Origin: Streptomyces sp. S.PB5
GTDB taxonomy: Bacteria > Actinomycetota > Actinomycetes > Streptomycetales > Streptomycetaceae
Assembly (NCBI RefSeq): GCF_030403745.1
Contig: NZ_JAQMWP010000031.1
Coordinates: 1-64,000 of the forward strand
Reading direction: 5' to 3'
Length of the DNA: 64,000 bases
Notes under the pieces: generated by a model
Databases searched by the model: none
Told to the model about the DNA's origin: nothing
The model's input: only the letters and a program-made list of their open reading frames with translations
Program-made: the position numbers and the translations under genes
Shown here: positions 18,179 through 26,722 of the stretch, piece by piece
Numbering within the stretch: the first letter of the stretch is position 1
Layout: each line of letters opens with the position of its first letter

Positions 18179-19207
18179 ATGGCGAAGAGAGCCGTCGAGC
18201 GGACGACACTGACCGGCATCGCCGAGGCCGCCGGGGTCTCCGTGGCCACCGTCTCCAAGGTGGTCAACGGCCGCAGTGACGTCTCGCCCGAGACCCGGGC
18301 ACGCATCGAGCGGCTGCTGGTCGAGCACGACTACGTGGCCCGCGGGCCGGGCGGCGCACAGTCCCCGGTGCGCGCGATCGACCTGACCTTCGACGAGCTG
18401 GTCAACCCCAACAACCTGGTGATCACGCAGGGTGTCACGGAGGCCGCGGCCGAAGCCGGCGTCGACGTCGTCATCGGCACGGCGCCCGACGACCCGCTCG
18501 GTGCCGCCTGGGCCCGCAAGATCGCGGGCGCCGGCCGGGAGGGCCTCATCCTGGTGACGTCCGAACTGACCGCCCGGCAGCGGGCGCAGTTCGCCCAGCA
18601 CGACATCCCGCTCGTGCTCATTGACCCGATGAACGTGCCGGACGAGAGTGTGCCGAGCATCGGCGCGACGAACTTCAGCGGTGGCATGGCGGCCACCGAG
18701 CACCTGCTGAAGCTCGGCCACCGCCGGATCGCGATGATCGAGGGCCGGCACGACGCCGTCTGCAACACCGCCCGCCTGCACGGCTATCAGGCCGCTCTCA
18801 GCGGCGCCGGGATCACGCCCGACCCCCGGCTCATCAAGCAGGGGGCCTTCCGGTTCAAGCCCGCCTACCAGGCCGCCCTGGAGCTCTTCGCCCTCGACGA
18901 GCCCCCGACCGCCGTCTTCGCCGGCAACGACCTGGAGGCCTTCGGCGTCATCGAAGCCGCCCGGGTCAACGGCCTGCGGGTGCCGGACGACGTCAGCGTC
19001 GTCGGCTTCGACGACACCGCCGCCGCAGGCACTTCGGCCCCTCCCCTGACCACCGTCCGGCAACCGTTCGTCGAGATCGGCCGGGCCGCGCTGCGCACGC
19101 TGCTCCGTCTGGCCGCCGGCGAGCGCCTGGACAGCCACCGGGTGGAGCTGGCCACCCAGCTGGTCGTCCGGGGCTCCACCGCCCCGCCGCCGGCCACCGG
19201 GTCGTGA
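18179..19207 (+). CDS. LacI-family transcriptional regulator
   Basis: The 342-residue protein has the LacI helix-turn-helix in residues 10-32 (Ile-Ala-Glu-Ala-Ala-Gly-Val-Ser-Val-Ala-Thr-Val-Ser), then a periplasmic-binding-protein-like sensor domain with the usual Val-Pro-Asp-Asp-Val-Ser-Val-Val-Gly-Phe-Asp near residue 270. It should repress the divergent ABC operon and the downstream GH3 gene until an oligosaccharide is bound. AAAGGA precedes the ATG. The GH3 gene starts 55 bp further on in the same direction. Confidence 0.93.
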   Translation: MAKRAVERTTLTGIAEAAGVSVATVSKVVNGRSDVSPETRARIERLLVEHDYVARGPGGAQSPVRAIDLTFDELVNPNNLVITQGVTEAAAEAGVDVVIGTAPDDPLGAAWARKIAGAGREGLILVTSELTARQRAQFAQHDIPLVLIDPMNVPDESVPSIGATNFSGGMAATEHLLKLGHRRIAMIEGRHDAVCNTARLHGYQAALSGAGITPDPRLIKQGAFRFKPAYQAALELFALDEPPTAVFAGNDLEAFGVIEAARVNGLRVPDDVSVVGFDDTAAAGTSAPPLTTVRQPFVEIGRAALRTLLRLAAGERLDSHRVELATQLVVRGSTAPPPATGS

Positions 19208-19262
19208 ACCCGACCGGCCCTTCCTGAATCCGCCGCGCCCCAACCACCCCGAGGAACGCACC

Positions 19263-21569
19263 ATGACCACACCTTGGGCCGATCCGGCCTGCCCTCGTGA
19301 CGACAGGGTCGAGGCCCTGCTCGCGGAGATGACCCTGGAGGAGAAGCTCGCCCAGCTCGGCAGCGCGTGGCCCGGAGTCGAGCGGGTCAGCGGCAACGTC
19401 GCCCCCATGCAGGACGTCTTCGCCTCCCACACCGATTTCGACCAGGCCAGCAAGGACGGACTCGGCCACCTCACCCGCCCGTTCGGCACCAAGCCGGTCG
19501 AGCCGCACGAGGGTGCACGGCACCTCGCTTCTCTGCAGCGTGAGTTGATGGACAACACCCGGCTCGGCATCCCCGCCCTCGCGCACGAGGAGTGCCTGAC
19601 AGGGTTCACCACCCACCACGCCAGCGTCTTCCCCACGCCCCTTGCCTGGGCCGCCGCCTTCAACCCGGAGCTCGTCGAGCGCATGGCCCGCGCCATCGGC
19701 ACGAGCATGCGCCGAGTCGGCGTCCACCAGGGCCTCTCCCCCGTCCTCGACGTCGTACGCGACTACCGCTGGGGCCGTGTCGAGGAGACCCTGGGCGAGG
19801 ACCCGTATCTCGTCGCGACCACCGGCACGGCATACGTCCGCGGTCTGGAGGGCGCCGGCGTCATCGCCACCCTCAAGCACTTCGCCGGGTACTCGGCCTC
19901 GAAGGCCGCCCGCAACCACGCCCCCGTGTCCATGGGGCCCCGGGAGTTCGCCGACGTGATCCTGCCGCCGTTCGAGACGGCGATCCGCGAGGGCGGCGCC
20001 CGCTCGGTCATGAACTCCTACGCCGACGTGGACGGCGTGCCGGCCGGCGCCGACCCCTCGCTGCTCACGCAACTGCTGCGCGAGGACTGGGGATTCGGGG
20101 GCACGGTCGTCTCCGACTACTGGTCCATCGCCTTCCTGCGCACCATGCACCGCATCGCCGCCACCGACGGCGAGGCCGGCGCACGAGCACTCACCGCGGG
20201 AATCGACGTGGAACTGCCCGACACGCTCTGCTACGGCGAACCCCTCGCCCAACTCGTCCGCGCGGGAACCGTCTCCGAGGGCCTGGTCGACCGGGCGGTA
20301 CGGCGCGTGCTGCGTCAGAAGGCCGAACTGGGGCTGCTCGACGCCGACTTCGCCCCGGAGACAACGGGCGAGGACCCCATCGACCTCGACCCGCCCGCCC
20401 ACCGGGCCATCGCCCGGGAGCTGGCCGAGCAGAGCATCGTGCTGCTGGACAACCGCGACGGACTCCTCCCCCTGGCCGCGGACACCCCATCCATCGCCCT
20501 CATCGGCCCGTGCGCCGACGACGCCAACGCCTTCTTCGGCTGCTACTCCTTCCCCAACCACGTCCTGCCCCACCACCCCGGCCACGACAACGGCATCGAG
20601 GCCCGCACCCTGCTGGACGCCCTGGCCACCGAACTGCCCCGCACCCTCATCGCGTACGAACAGGGCTGCCCCGTCAAGGACGTCGACCGCAGCGGCATCG
20701 ACGCGGCCGTGGACGCGGCCCGGCAAGCGGACGTCTGCATAGCCGTCGTCGGCGACCGCGCCGCCCTCTTCGGCCTCGGCACCTCCGGCGAGGGCTGCGA
20801 CGCCGAGGACCTCTCCCTGCCCGGCGTCCAGGACGAACTGGTCGAGGCCCTGCTGGCCACCGGCACACCTCTCGTCCTGCTGGTCGTCTCCGGGCGCCCG
20901 TATGCGCTGGGTCCCTACGCCGACCGCGCCGCCGCTGTCGTCCAGGCCTTCTTCCCCGGCGAGGAGGGCGGCCCCGCTCTTGCCGGGGTGCTCTCCGGAC
21001 GGATCAACCCCTCCGGCAAGCTGCCGGTGCAGGTGCCGCGGACGGCAGGCGGCCAGCCCGGCACCTATCTGCACGCCCCGCTCGGCGGCAACACCCAGGG
21101 CGTGAGCAACCTCGACCCCACCCCGGCCTACCCCTTCGGGCACGGACGGTCCTATACGACGTTCGCCTACGACGGGTTCGAGATGAGCGCCGGGGAGATC
21201 GCCACCGACGGCGAGGTCGAGATCAGTTGCCTGGTCCGCAACACCGGCGACCTCCCCGGCTCAGAAGTCGTCCAGCTCTACACCGCAGACCCGGTCGCCC
21301 AACTTCCCCGCCCGGTCACCCAGTTGACGGGGTTCACGCGCGTCCTCCTGGCCCCCGGAGAAGAGCGCAGGGTCACCTTCCGACTGCACGCGGACCGCCT
21401 CGCCTACACGGGCCCCGAGCTGCGCCGCATCGTCGAACCCGGTGCGATCACCGTCCGGCTCGGCACCTCCAGCGCCGACATCCGGCTCACCGGCACCGTC
21501 CACCTCACAGGACCGATCCGCCAGGTCGGACACGCCCGAGTGCTGCATACACCGACGTATGTCAGCTGA
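19263..21569 (+). CDS. family 3 glycoside hydrolase, intracellular (beta-xylosidase/beta-glucosidase)
   Basis: The 768-residue GH3 enzyme has a TIM barrel with Lys205-His206-Phe in the substrate pocket and nucleophile Asp285 in Val-Val-Ser-Asp-Tyr-Trp. The alpha/beta sandwich follows (about 390-600), and a fibronectin-III-like domain ends it (about 650-750). There is no signal peptide, so it acts on imported oligosaccharides. The gene set (binding protein, two permeases, LacI, GH3) resembles the bxl beta-xylosidase locus of other Streptomyces, and the 770-residue size fits, but beta-glucosidase activity cannot be excluded. A GAGGAA ribosome-binding site lies upstream. Confidence 0.9.
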   Translation: MTTPWADPACPRDDRVEALLAEMTLEEKLAQLGSAWPGVERVSGNVAPMQDVFASHTDFDQASKDGLGHLTRPFGTKPVEPHEGARHLASLQRELMDNTRLGIPALAHEECLTGFTTHHASVFPTPLAWAAAFNPELVERMARAIGTSMRRVGVHQGLSPVLDVVRDYRWGRVEETLGEDPYLVATTGTAYVRGLEGAGVIATLKHFAGYSASKAARNHAPVSMGPREFADVILPPFETAIREGGARSVMNSYADVDGVPAGADPSLLTQLLREDWGFGGTVVSDYWSIAFLRTMHRIAATDGEAGARALTAGIDVELPDTLCYGEPLAQLVRAGTVSEGLVDRAVRRVLRQKAELGLLDADFAPETTGEDPIDLDPPAHRAIARELAEQSIVLLDNRDGLLPLAADTPSIALIGPCADDANAFFGCYSFPNHVLPHHPGHDNGIEARTLLDALATELPRTLIAYEQGCPVKDVDRSGIDAAVDAARQADVCIAVVGDRAALFGLGTSGEGCDAEDLSLPGVQDELVEALLATGTPLVLLVVSGRPYALGPYADRAAAVVQAFFPGEEGGPALAGVLSGRINPSGKLPVQVPRTAGGQPGTYLHAPLGGNTQGVSNLDPTPAYPFGHGRSYTTFAYDGFEMSAGEIATDGEVEISCLVRNTGDLPGSEVVQLYTADPVAQLPRPVTQLTGFTRVLLAPGEERRVTFRLHADRLAYTGPELRRIVEPGAITVRLGTSSADIRLTGTVHLTGPIRQVGHARVLHTPTYVS

Positions 21570-21665
21570 GCCGCCTCCTGTCCTCGGGCCGCCTGGGATC
21601 GCGTACGAATACGAACTCGAGGAAGGACGAGACAGTTCGGTCCTCCCGCCTGGGCCGGCACCGCC

Positions 21666-22634
21666 TCACCTGCCGCCCCTGTGATCGGCGCCGGACAGCG
21701 CCGGAAAGCCGGCGTGGGTGAGGTCTTCGGAGATCTGCCAGACGCGCCGCGCCTCTTCCTGACTGCGGAGCCGGGAGTAGAGGGGCTGTTCGGCGGGCGG
21801 GCCGGACAGGTGTTGGAAGCCGCTGGGCCCGTAGAACCGGCCGCCGCGTGCGTCCGGGGAGGTGGCGGCGTACAGGGCCGGCAGTGCCGCGCTCTCCACC
21901 GTGCCGAGGATGCCGTGGCGGGACAACGCGCGGATCACGCGTACGGCGCTGGTGTCCCTTGTCCGGCCGACCTCGGGGCGGGCGGCCAGCAGGCTGGTCG
22001 GTGCGATGCCGGGATGGGAGATGTTGCTGGTGATTCCCCAGTCCGCGGCCCGGCTGCGGAGATCCAGTTCGAGTGCGAAGAGACCGAACGCGATCTTCGA
22101 CTGGCTGTACGCGCGGCGGCCGTTGTAGGACTGGTCCCAGTTGAGGTCGTCCCAGTTGATGGAGCCCTCGTTGGCGGCGACGCTGAGCTGGCAGGTCACC
22201 CGGGCGCGGCCCGCGCGCAGCAGCGGCAGCAGGTGGCAGACCAGTGCGAAGTGACCGAGATGATTGCTGCCGAACTGCAGCTCGAACCCGTCCGCGGTGG
22301 TCTGCCGGTCCGGTGGCGTCATCACGCCGGCGTTGTTGACCAGGATGTGGATCGGACGGTTCTCGGCGACGAGAGCGGCGCCCAACGCGGCGACCGAACT
22401 CAGCGACGACAGGTCGAGGTCTCGCAGCGACAGGACCGCCTGCGGGTGCTGCCGCTTGACCTTCGCGATCGCCGCCTCACCCTTGCGGCGGTTGCGGACG
22501 GGCATGACGACCTCGACACCGGCGGCGGCCAGCCGGGTGGCCAGGACCAGTCCGACGCCGTCACTGGCGCCGGTGACGACGGCAAGCTTCCCGGGAAGGT
22601 CCGGAACGGTGATGTCCGGCCGTGTACGTGCCAT
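21666..22634 (-). CDS. short-chain dehydrogenase/reductase, retinol-dehydrogenase-like
   Basis: The 322-residue SDR has the nucleotide-binding Thr-Gly-Ala-Ser-Asp-Gly-Val-Gly at residues 21-28, the Asn-Asn-Ala-Gly motif and the catalytic Tyr-Ser-Gln-Ser-Lys. Length and sequence place it with the extended retinol-dehydrogenase/protochlorophyllide reductase-like SDRs. I chose the ATG at 22634; an upstream open extension of 61 codons lacks SDR character. It is divergent from the MmyB-like regulator at 22835, 200 bp away, which likely controls it. Such SDR/MmyB pairing is common in Streptomyces (family knowledge). It converges on the GH3 gene. Confidence 0.9.
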   Translation of the reverse strand: MARTRPDITVPDLPGKLAVVTGASDGVGLVLATRLAAAGVEVVMPVRNRRKGEAAIAKVKRQHPQAVLSLRDLDLSSLSSVAALGAALVAENRPIHILVNNAGVMTPPDRQTTADGFELQFGSNHLGHFALVCHLLPLLRAGRARVTCQLSVAANEGSINWDDLNWDQSYNGRRAYSQSKIAFGLFALELDLRSRAADWGITSNISHPGIAPTSLLAARPEVGRTRDTSAVRVIRALSRHGILGTVESAALPALYAATSPDARGGRFYGPSGFQHLSGPPAEQPLYSRLRSQEEARRVWQISEDLTHAGFPALSGADHRGGR

Positions 22635-22834
22635 GGGTCTTCCTCGCTTCTCACATCGATCCCAACGGGAATGCGCTTCAAAGCTGCACCTGATCAGCGC
22701 GGGTATCCACGGCCTCCCGATCCGAGGCCGGCCCGGCCGAGGAGGGCCGCCGAAAGGGGGATCGACAATCCCAGGCTCCGGTCCGGCACGGGTGGTAGAA
22801 CGAAAGAGCACCGGCACTCAGGGAGGAAGCAGCC

Positions 22835-23680
22835 GTGATCGATCGAGGCGGGCTCGCCGAATTCCTGCGTCGCCGCCGGGAGTCGCTGCAGCCCGAGGAC
22901 GTCGGCCTTCCGCGCGGCCAGCGACGCAGGACAGCCGGTCTGCGCCGGGAAGAGGTAGCCGCGATCTGCCATATCTCCGCCGACTACTACAGTCGGCTGG
23001 AGCGGGAGCGCGGACCGCGCCCGTCCGAGCAGATGATCGCCTCGATCGCACAGGGTCTGCACCTGTCCCTCGACGAACGCGACCACCTGTTTCGTCTCGC
23101 CGGGCACAACCCGCCCACCAGAGGCTCCACCAGCGAACACATCAGTCCCGGCCTGCTGCGCATCTTCGACCGGCTCATCGACACCCCCGCCGAAATCGTC
23201 ACCGAGCTCGGCGAGACACTCCGGCAGACCCCGCTCGCCGTCGCCCTCACCGGCGACCTCACCCGCTACACCGGCCCGGCCCGCAGCATCGGCTACCGGT
23301 GGTTCACCGACCCGGCCATCCGCGCCCTGTACCACCCCGACGATCACGCGCTGCACTCCCGCGTCTTCGCCTCCGGGCTACGCCGGCTGGTCACCCTGCG
23401 CGGACCCAAGTCGCCGGCCGCTCACCTCCAGCAGCTGCTGATGGCCCGCAGCGAAGAATTCCGCGCCGTCTGGAACGAACACGAAGTCGGTATCCAGTAC
23501 AACGACACCAAGCGATTCGTACACCCCGATATCGGCACTCTCGAACTCAGTTGCCAGGCGCTTCTCGACCCCGATCAGTCACACATGCTTCTGGTCTACA
23601 CGGCCGTCCCGGGCAGTGAAAGCTACGAGAGACTTCGGCTGCTCTCCGTTGTCGGAGAGCAGCAGATCCTCCGGGCGTGA
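22835..23680 (+). CDS. MmyB-like XRE-family transcriptional regulator
   Basis: The 281-residue protein has an N-terminal Cro/C1 helix-turn-helix (residues about 10-65, with Gly-Leu-Arg-Arg-Glu-Glu-Val-Ala and Tyr-Tyr-Ser-Arg-Leu-Glu) and a C-terminal PAS-like MmyB ligand domain (about 105-275, containing Trp-Phe-Thr-Asp-Pro and Trp-Asn-Glu-His-Glu-Val). MmyB-like regulators bind fatty-acid-like ligands in known structures. The GTG start has a GGGAGGAAG site. It is divergent from the SDR at 21666-22634, its probable target. Confidence 0.9.
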   Translation: MIDRGGLAEFLRRRRESLQPEDVGLPRGQRRRTAGLRREEVAAICHISADYYSRLERERGPRPSEQMIASIAQGLHLSLDERDHLFRLAGHNPPTRGSTSEHISPGLLRIFDRLIDTPAEIVTELGETLRQTPLAVALTGDLTRYTGPARSIGYRWFTDPAIRALYHPDDHALHSRVFASGLRRLVTLRGPKSPAAHLQQLLMARSEEFRAVWNEHEVGIQYNDTKRFVHPDIGTLELSCQALLDPDQSHMLLVYTAVPGSESYERLRLLSVVGEQQILRA

Positions 23681-23758
23681 CACTCCGCCTGCATGGCTGA
23701 GGTCGGGCAGGCGTTCTCGACACGCCCGGAGCGCGGATCAGGACCCGGGCCGCTCTTG

Positions 23759-24571
23759 TCAGGCGCCGGCGCCGCCGTCGACCGGCAGGATCGCGCCGGT
23801 CACGTACGAGGCCCGGTCGCTGAGCAGCCACGCGGCCGCCTCGGCGATCTGCCGGGGCTCAGCCATCCGACCCAGCGGGATCGACGCGGTTATCTGCTCG
23901 ATGACGCCGGGAGTCGCCGCCTCCCAGGTGTCGATCATCTCCGTGGAGGTGCCGCCGGGGGTGATGCCGTTGACCCGGATACCGTCACCGGCCCAGTTCA
24001 CCGCGGCAGTCTCGGTGAGGCTGTTGAGCGCGCGCTTCATGGCGCCGTAGGCGGGCAGGGCGGGGTTCGCGCGGCGGCTGCCGATGCTGGAGGTGTTGAC
24101 GATCGCCCCGCCGCCGCCCCGCCTCATGAGCGCGGCCTCGGAGGTCATGGCGGTCCAGTGCGAACGGAAGTTGACGGCGAACTGCTCGTCGATGTCGTCG
24201 TCGCTGATGGTCTCGACCGGGCCGACCTGCTGCTGGGGGACCGCGCCGTTGTTGAAGGCGCCATCGAGCCGTCCGTGCAGCTTTTCGACGTGGTCGACTG
24301 CGGCGCGGATGCTCGCGGGGTCGGCGAGGTCCATGGTGACGGCGTCGGCGACGCCCCCGTCGGCGCGGATCTCCTTCACGATGGTCTCGAGGGCGTCGGT
24401 GCTGCGTGCGGCGAGCACGACCGTGGCGCCCTCGTAGGCGAAGAGCCGGGCCGCGGCGGCCCCGATGCCGCGACTGGCACCGGTGATGAACAGGACCTTG
24501 CCGGCGAGCAGGCCGACGGGTGCGCTGCCGGTGACGTTCGTGGTGTTCATGGCGTTCGTGTTGTTCGTCAT
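23759..24571 (-). CDS. short-chain dehydrogenase/reductase
   Basis: The 270-residue SDR shows Thr-Gly-Ala-Ser-Arg-Gly-Ile-Gly, an Asn-Asn-Gly-Ala segment, and the active-site Ser with Tyr-Gly-Ala-Met-Lys. The C-terminal Tyr-Val-Thr-Gly-Ala-Ile-Leu-Pro-Val-Asp-Gly-Gly ending is classical. The N-terminus before the Rossmann fold is Asn/Thr-rich; starts further in (Met8) are also possible. It is divergent from the MmyB-like gene at 24657 (86 bp), which fits regulator/target pairing. It is read against the previous regulator gene, ending 78 bp away. Confidence 0.9.
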   Translation of the reverse strand: MTNNTNAMNTTNVTGSAPVGLLAGKVLFITGASRGIGAAAARLFAYEGATVVLAARSTDALETIVKEIRADGGVADAVTMDLADPASIRAAVDHVEKLHGRLDGAFNNGAVPQQQVGPVETISDDDIDEQFAVNFRSHWTAMTSEAALMRRGGGGAIVNTSSIGSRRANPALPAYGAMKRALNSLTETAAVNWAGDGIRVNGITPGGTSTEMIDTWEAATPGVIEQITASIPLGRMAEPRQIAEAAAWLLSDRASYVTGAILPVDGGAGA

Positions 24572-24602
24572 GGCAACAGCGTCCGACCGACTGCCGGCCG
24601 GA

Positions 24603-24619
24603 TACAGGCACAGGCTGTA
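24603..24619. promoter_or_regulatory. short inverted repeat between SDR and MmyB-like gene
   Basis: TACAG-N7-CTGTA lies in the 85-bp gap shared by both promoters, a place where the MmyB-like regulator would be expected to bind. Arms are only 5 bp, so support is modest. Confidence 0.35.
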
Positions 24620-24656
24620 CCAGGATCCGCGGCCGGGCGGCGCGCACACTGGGCGT

Positions 24657-25508
24657 ATGGACAAGCAGGAGCTCGGGGCGTTCCTCCGCAGCCGCCGCGA
24701 GCGGCTTCGCCCGCAGGACGTCGGCCTTCCCTCCGGCCCGCGCCGGCGCACACCAGGTCTTCGCCGCGAGGAAGTAGCGGTCCTCGCGCACATCTCCACG
24801 GAGTACTACGTCCGCCTCGAGCAGGGCAGGGCGCCACGCCCCTCGGGCGACGTCCTGGCCGCGATCGCCGGCGCCCTGCGGCTCACCGACACGGAGTCCG
24901 ACCACCTCCACGTCCTCGCGGGCACCGCGCCCAACCGTACCCAGCTGCACCGGCGCGACGTCCGCCCGAGCATCCTCGCGCTTCTGGAGCGGCTGCCGCA
25001 GACGGCCGGCTTCGTGATGTCCGCCGCGTTCGAGGTTCTCGCCTGGAACGACCTCGCGGCCGCGCTCATGGAGGACTTCGCCCCGCTCGCCCCCGAGGAC
25101 CGCAATCTCGCGCGCCGGTCCTTTCTCGGGCCGCAGCGAGGTGATGCGACGCTGTACGGGATCTCCGACGCCGCCGAGTTCCGGCTGAGCGTCGTGACGC
25201 AGCTGCGCACCACCCTCGCCCGCTACCCCACCGATCCCGCGGTGACCGGCCTCGTCGGTGAACTCCGCGATACCAGCCCCGACTTCGCCCGCCTGTGGGA
25301 ACGGCACGACGTACAGACCGCGCCGGTGCTCAGGAAGACCTTTCGCCACCCGGCCGTCGGGGATGTCACCGTCGACTGCGACACGCTCACCCTCACCGAC
25401 CGCGACCAGTACCTCGTGCTCTACACCGCGCCACCGGGATCCCCCGGGGCCGAGGCCCTGGCCCTGCTGAATGTCCTGGGAACACAGGCCAGTCACTACA
25501 TGCCGTAG
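24657..25508 (+). CDS. MmyB-like XRE-family transcriptional regulator
   Basis: The 283-residue regulator has the helix-turn-helix in residues about 8-65 (Gly-Leu-Arg-Arg-Glu-Glu-Val-Ala-Val-Leu-Ala-His-Ile-Ser) and the MmyB sensor domain from about 100 to the end. The ATG at 24657 matches where the family begins (Met-Asp-Lys-Gln-Glu-Leu-Gly); an upstream extension overlaps the divergent SDR and is rejected. It is a paralogue of the regulators at 22835, 33535 and 46662, and probably controls the divergent SDR. Confidence 0.9.
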   Translation: MDKQELGAFLRSRRERLRPQDVGLPSGPRRRTPGLRREEVAVLAHISTEYYVRLEQGRAPRPSGDVLAAIAGALRLTDTESDHLHVLAGTAPNRTQLHRRDVRPSILALLERLPQTAGFVMSAAFEVLAWNDLAAALMEDFAPLAPEDRNLARRSFLGPQRGDATLYGISDAAEFRLSVVTQLRTTLARYPTDPAVTGLVGELRDTSPDFARLWERHDVQTAPVLRKTFRHPAVGDVTVDCDTLTLTDRDQYLVLYTAPPGSPGAEALALLNVLGTQASHYMP

Positions 25509-25684
25509 TGCCACAGCCGGCCACCGCGTCCTCGTACTTGATGTCCAGGCGGAAGGTGCCGCACGATACAGAGCGTCGCCGAGCCCACCGCCCCCCTCTC
25601 CGGCGTCGCCCTCCAGAAAGGTGCAGGTCGGGCGCGTCACCGTGTCCGGGCGTGCAACCCATACCTCACAGCGCGGCCGACCGC

Positions 25685-26617
25685 TCAGCCCGCGCTCGGC
25701 GGCAGCTGTGCAGGGCTGACCAGCTCCCCCAGAACATCAGCCATGAACTGCACCAGCCACCGCTGGGACGGGCTGCGTGATGCCTCGTGCCGGGCGTACA
25801 GCGCCACTTCGATCGGTTCCGTGTCGAACGGGAGCCTCACGAGGCGCAGGCGGTGGGAGGCGGTGAACACCTCGCCGACGTATTCGGGGACGATCGCGAA
25901 GAGGTCGGTGTGTTCCAGCAGGTAGGGCAGCACCGTGAAGCGGGTGGCGTCGACGGCGACGCGATCCAGGAGGCCGTGCGTGGCGAGGAGCAGGCGGGGC
26001 ACGACGTGGCCGTGGGGGCCGTACACCGTCGCATGGTGCTCGGCCGCGAGGTCCGCCAGCGTGACGGAGGCGCCGCGGATGCGGGGGTGGTCGGCGGCGA
26101 CCATGCCTACGTAGCGCTCGTGGAAGAGCGGGATGCGCACGGTGCGGTGGGACGTGAGGACCGGGGTGGCGACGAAGGCGTCGAGTTCACCGCGGCGCAG
26201 CTGGCTCTCGGCGGCGTCCACGTCCAGCGGGCGGATGGTGAAGGACACACCGGGAGCCCGCTCGCGGGCCGCCGCGGCCAGCCGGGGCAGCAGGGTGGCC
26301 TGGCCCAGGTCGGAGAGGGCCACGGTGAAACGCCCTGACATGGCGGTCAGGTCGAAGTGGTCGTCCTGGCGGATCACGGCGTCCATGCCGGCCAGCGCGC
26401 GCTGCAAGGGCTCGTAGAGGCGCTGGGCACCGGCCGTCGGGGTCAGGCCGCGGCCGGTGCGCCGGAAGAGCTCGTCGTCGAAGTGCCGGCGCAACTTGGC
26501 CAGGCTGTAGCTCACCGTGGGCTGGGTGACGTGCAGCGTCTCCGCCGTCGCCGTGACACTGCCGGTCTCGTAGAGCAGCACGAAGACGCGGGCGAGGTTG
26601 AGATCGAAGCTGCTCAT
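25685..26617 (-). CDS. LysR-family transcriptional regulator of the benzoylformate cluster
   Basis: The 310-residue LysR protein has the winged helix-turn-helix in residues 1-60 (Val-Thr-Ala-Thr-Ala-Glu-Thr-Leu-His-Val-Thr-Gln-Pro-Thr-Val-Ser) followed by a PBP2-type inducer-binding domain. It is divergent from the benzoylformate decarboxylase gene, 105 bp away, and should activate it in response to an aromatic acid. I chose the ATG at 26617, which starts at the usual position before the HTH; an upstream in-frame codon at 26650 falls in the operator region. A 5-bp-arm dyad (26647-26666) lies in the intergenic gap. Confidence 0.92.
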   Translation of the reverse strand: MSSFDLNLARVFVLLYETGSVTATAETLHVTQPTVSYSLAKLRRHFDDELFRRTGRGLTPTAGAQRLYEPLQRALAGMDAVIRQDDHFDLTAMSGRFTVALSDLGQATLLPRLAAAARERAPGVSFTIRPLDVDAAESQLRRGELDAFVATPVLTSHRTVRIPLFHERYVGMVAADHPRIRGASVTLADLAAEHHATVYGPHGHVVPRLLLATHGLLDRVAVDATRFTVLPYLLEHTDLFAIVPEYVGEVFTASHRLRLVRLPFDTEPIEVALYARHEASRSPSQRWLVQFMADVLGELVSPAQLPPSAG

Positions 26618-26646
26618 ATCGATCGAGCCTATATCGCATCCCGCCA

Positions 26647-26666
26647 ACATTTATTAGTCCGAATGT
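26647..26666. promoter_or_regulatory. LysR-type operator candidate
   Basis: ACATT-N10-AATGT is a dyad in an AT-rich patch between the divergent LysR and decarboxylase genes, 57 bp before the decarboxylase GTG. The spacing suits a LysR box (T-N11-A type). Confidence 0.6.
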
Positions 26667-26722
26667 CGTGCGGTGCCTAGCGTGGCCTGCGTCACTTCGA
26701 CGTCGCAGTGAAAGGAACGTCT

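Noticed and set aside
18993..21143. A 716-codon antisense open frame opposite the GH3 gene
   Set aside because: No domain or signal, and it lies wholly opposite a clear GH3 enzyme with catalytic residues in place.
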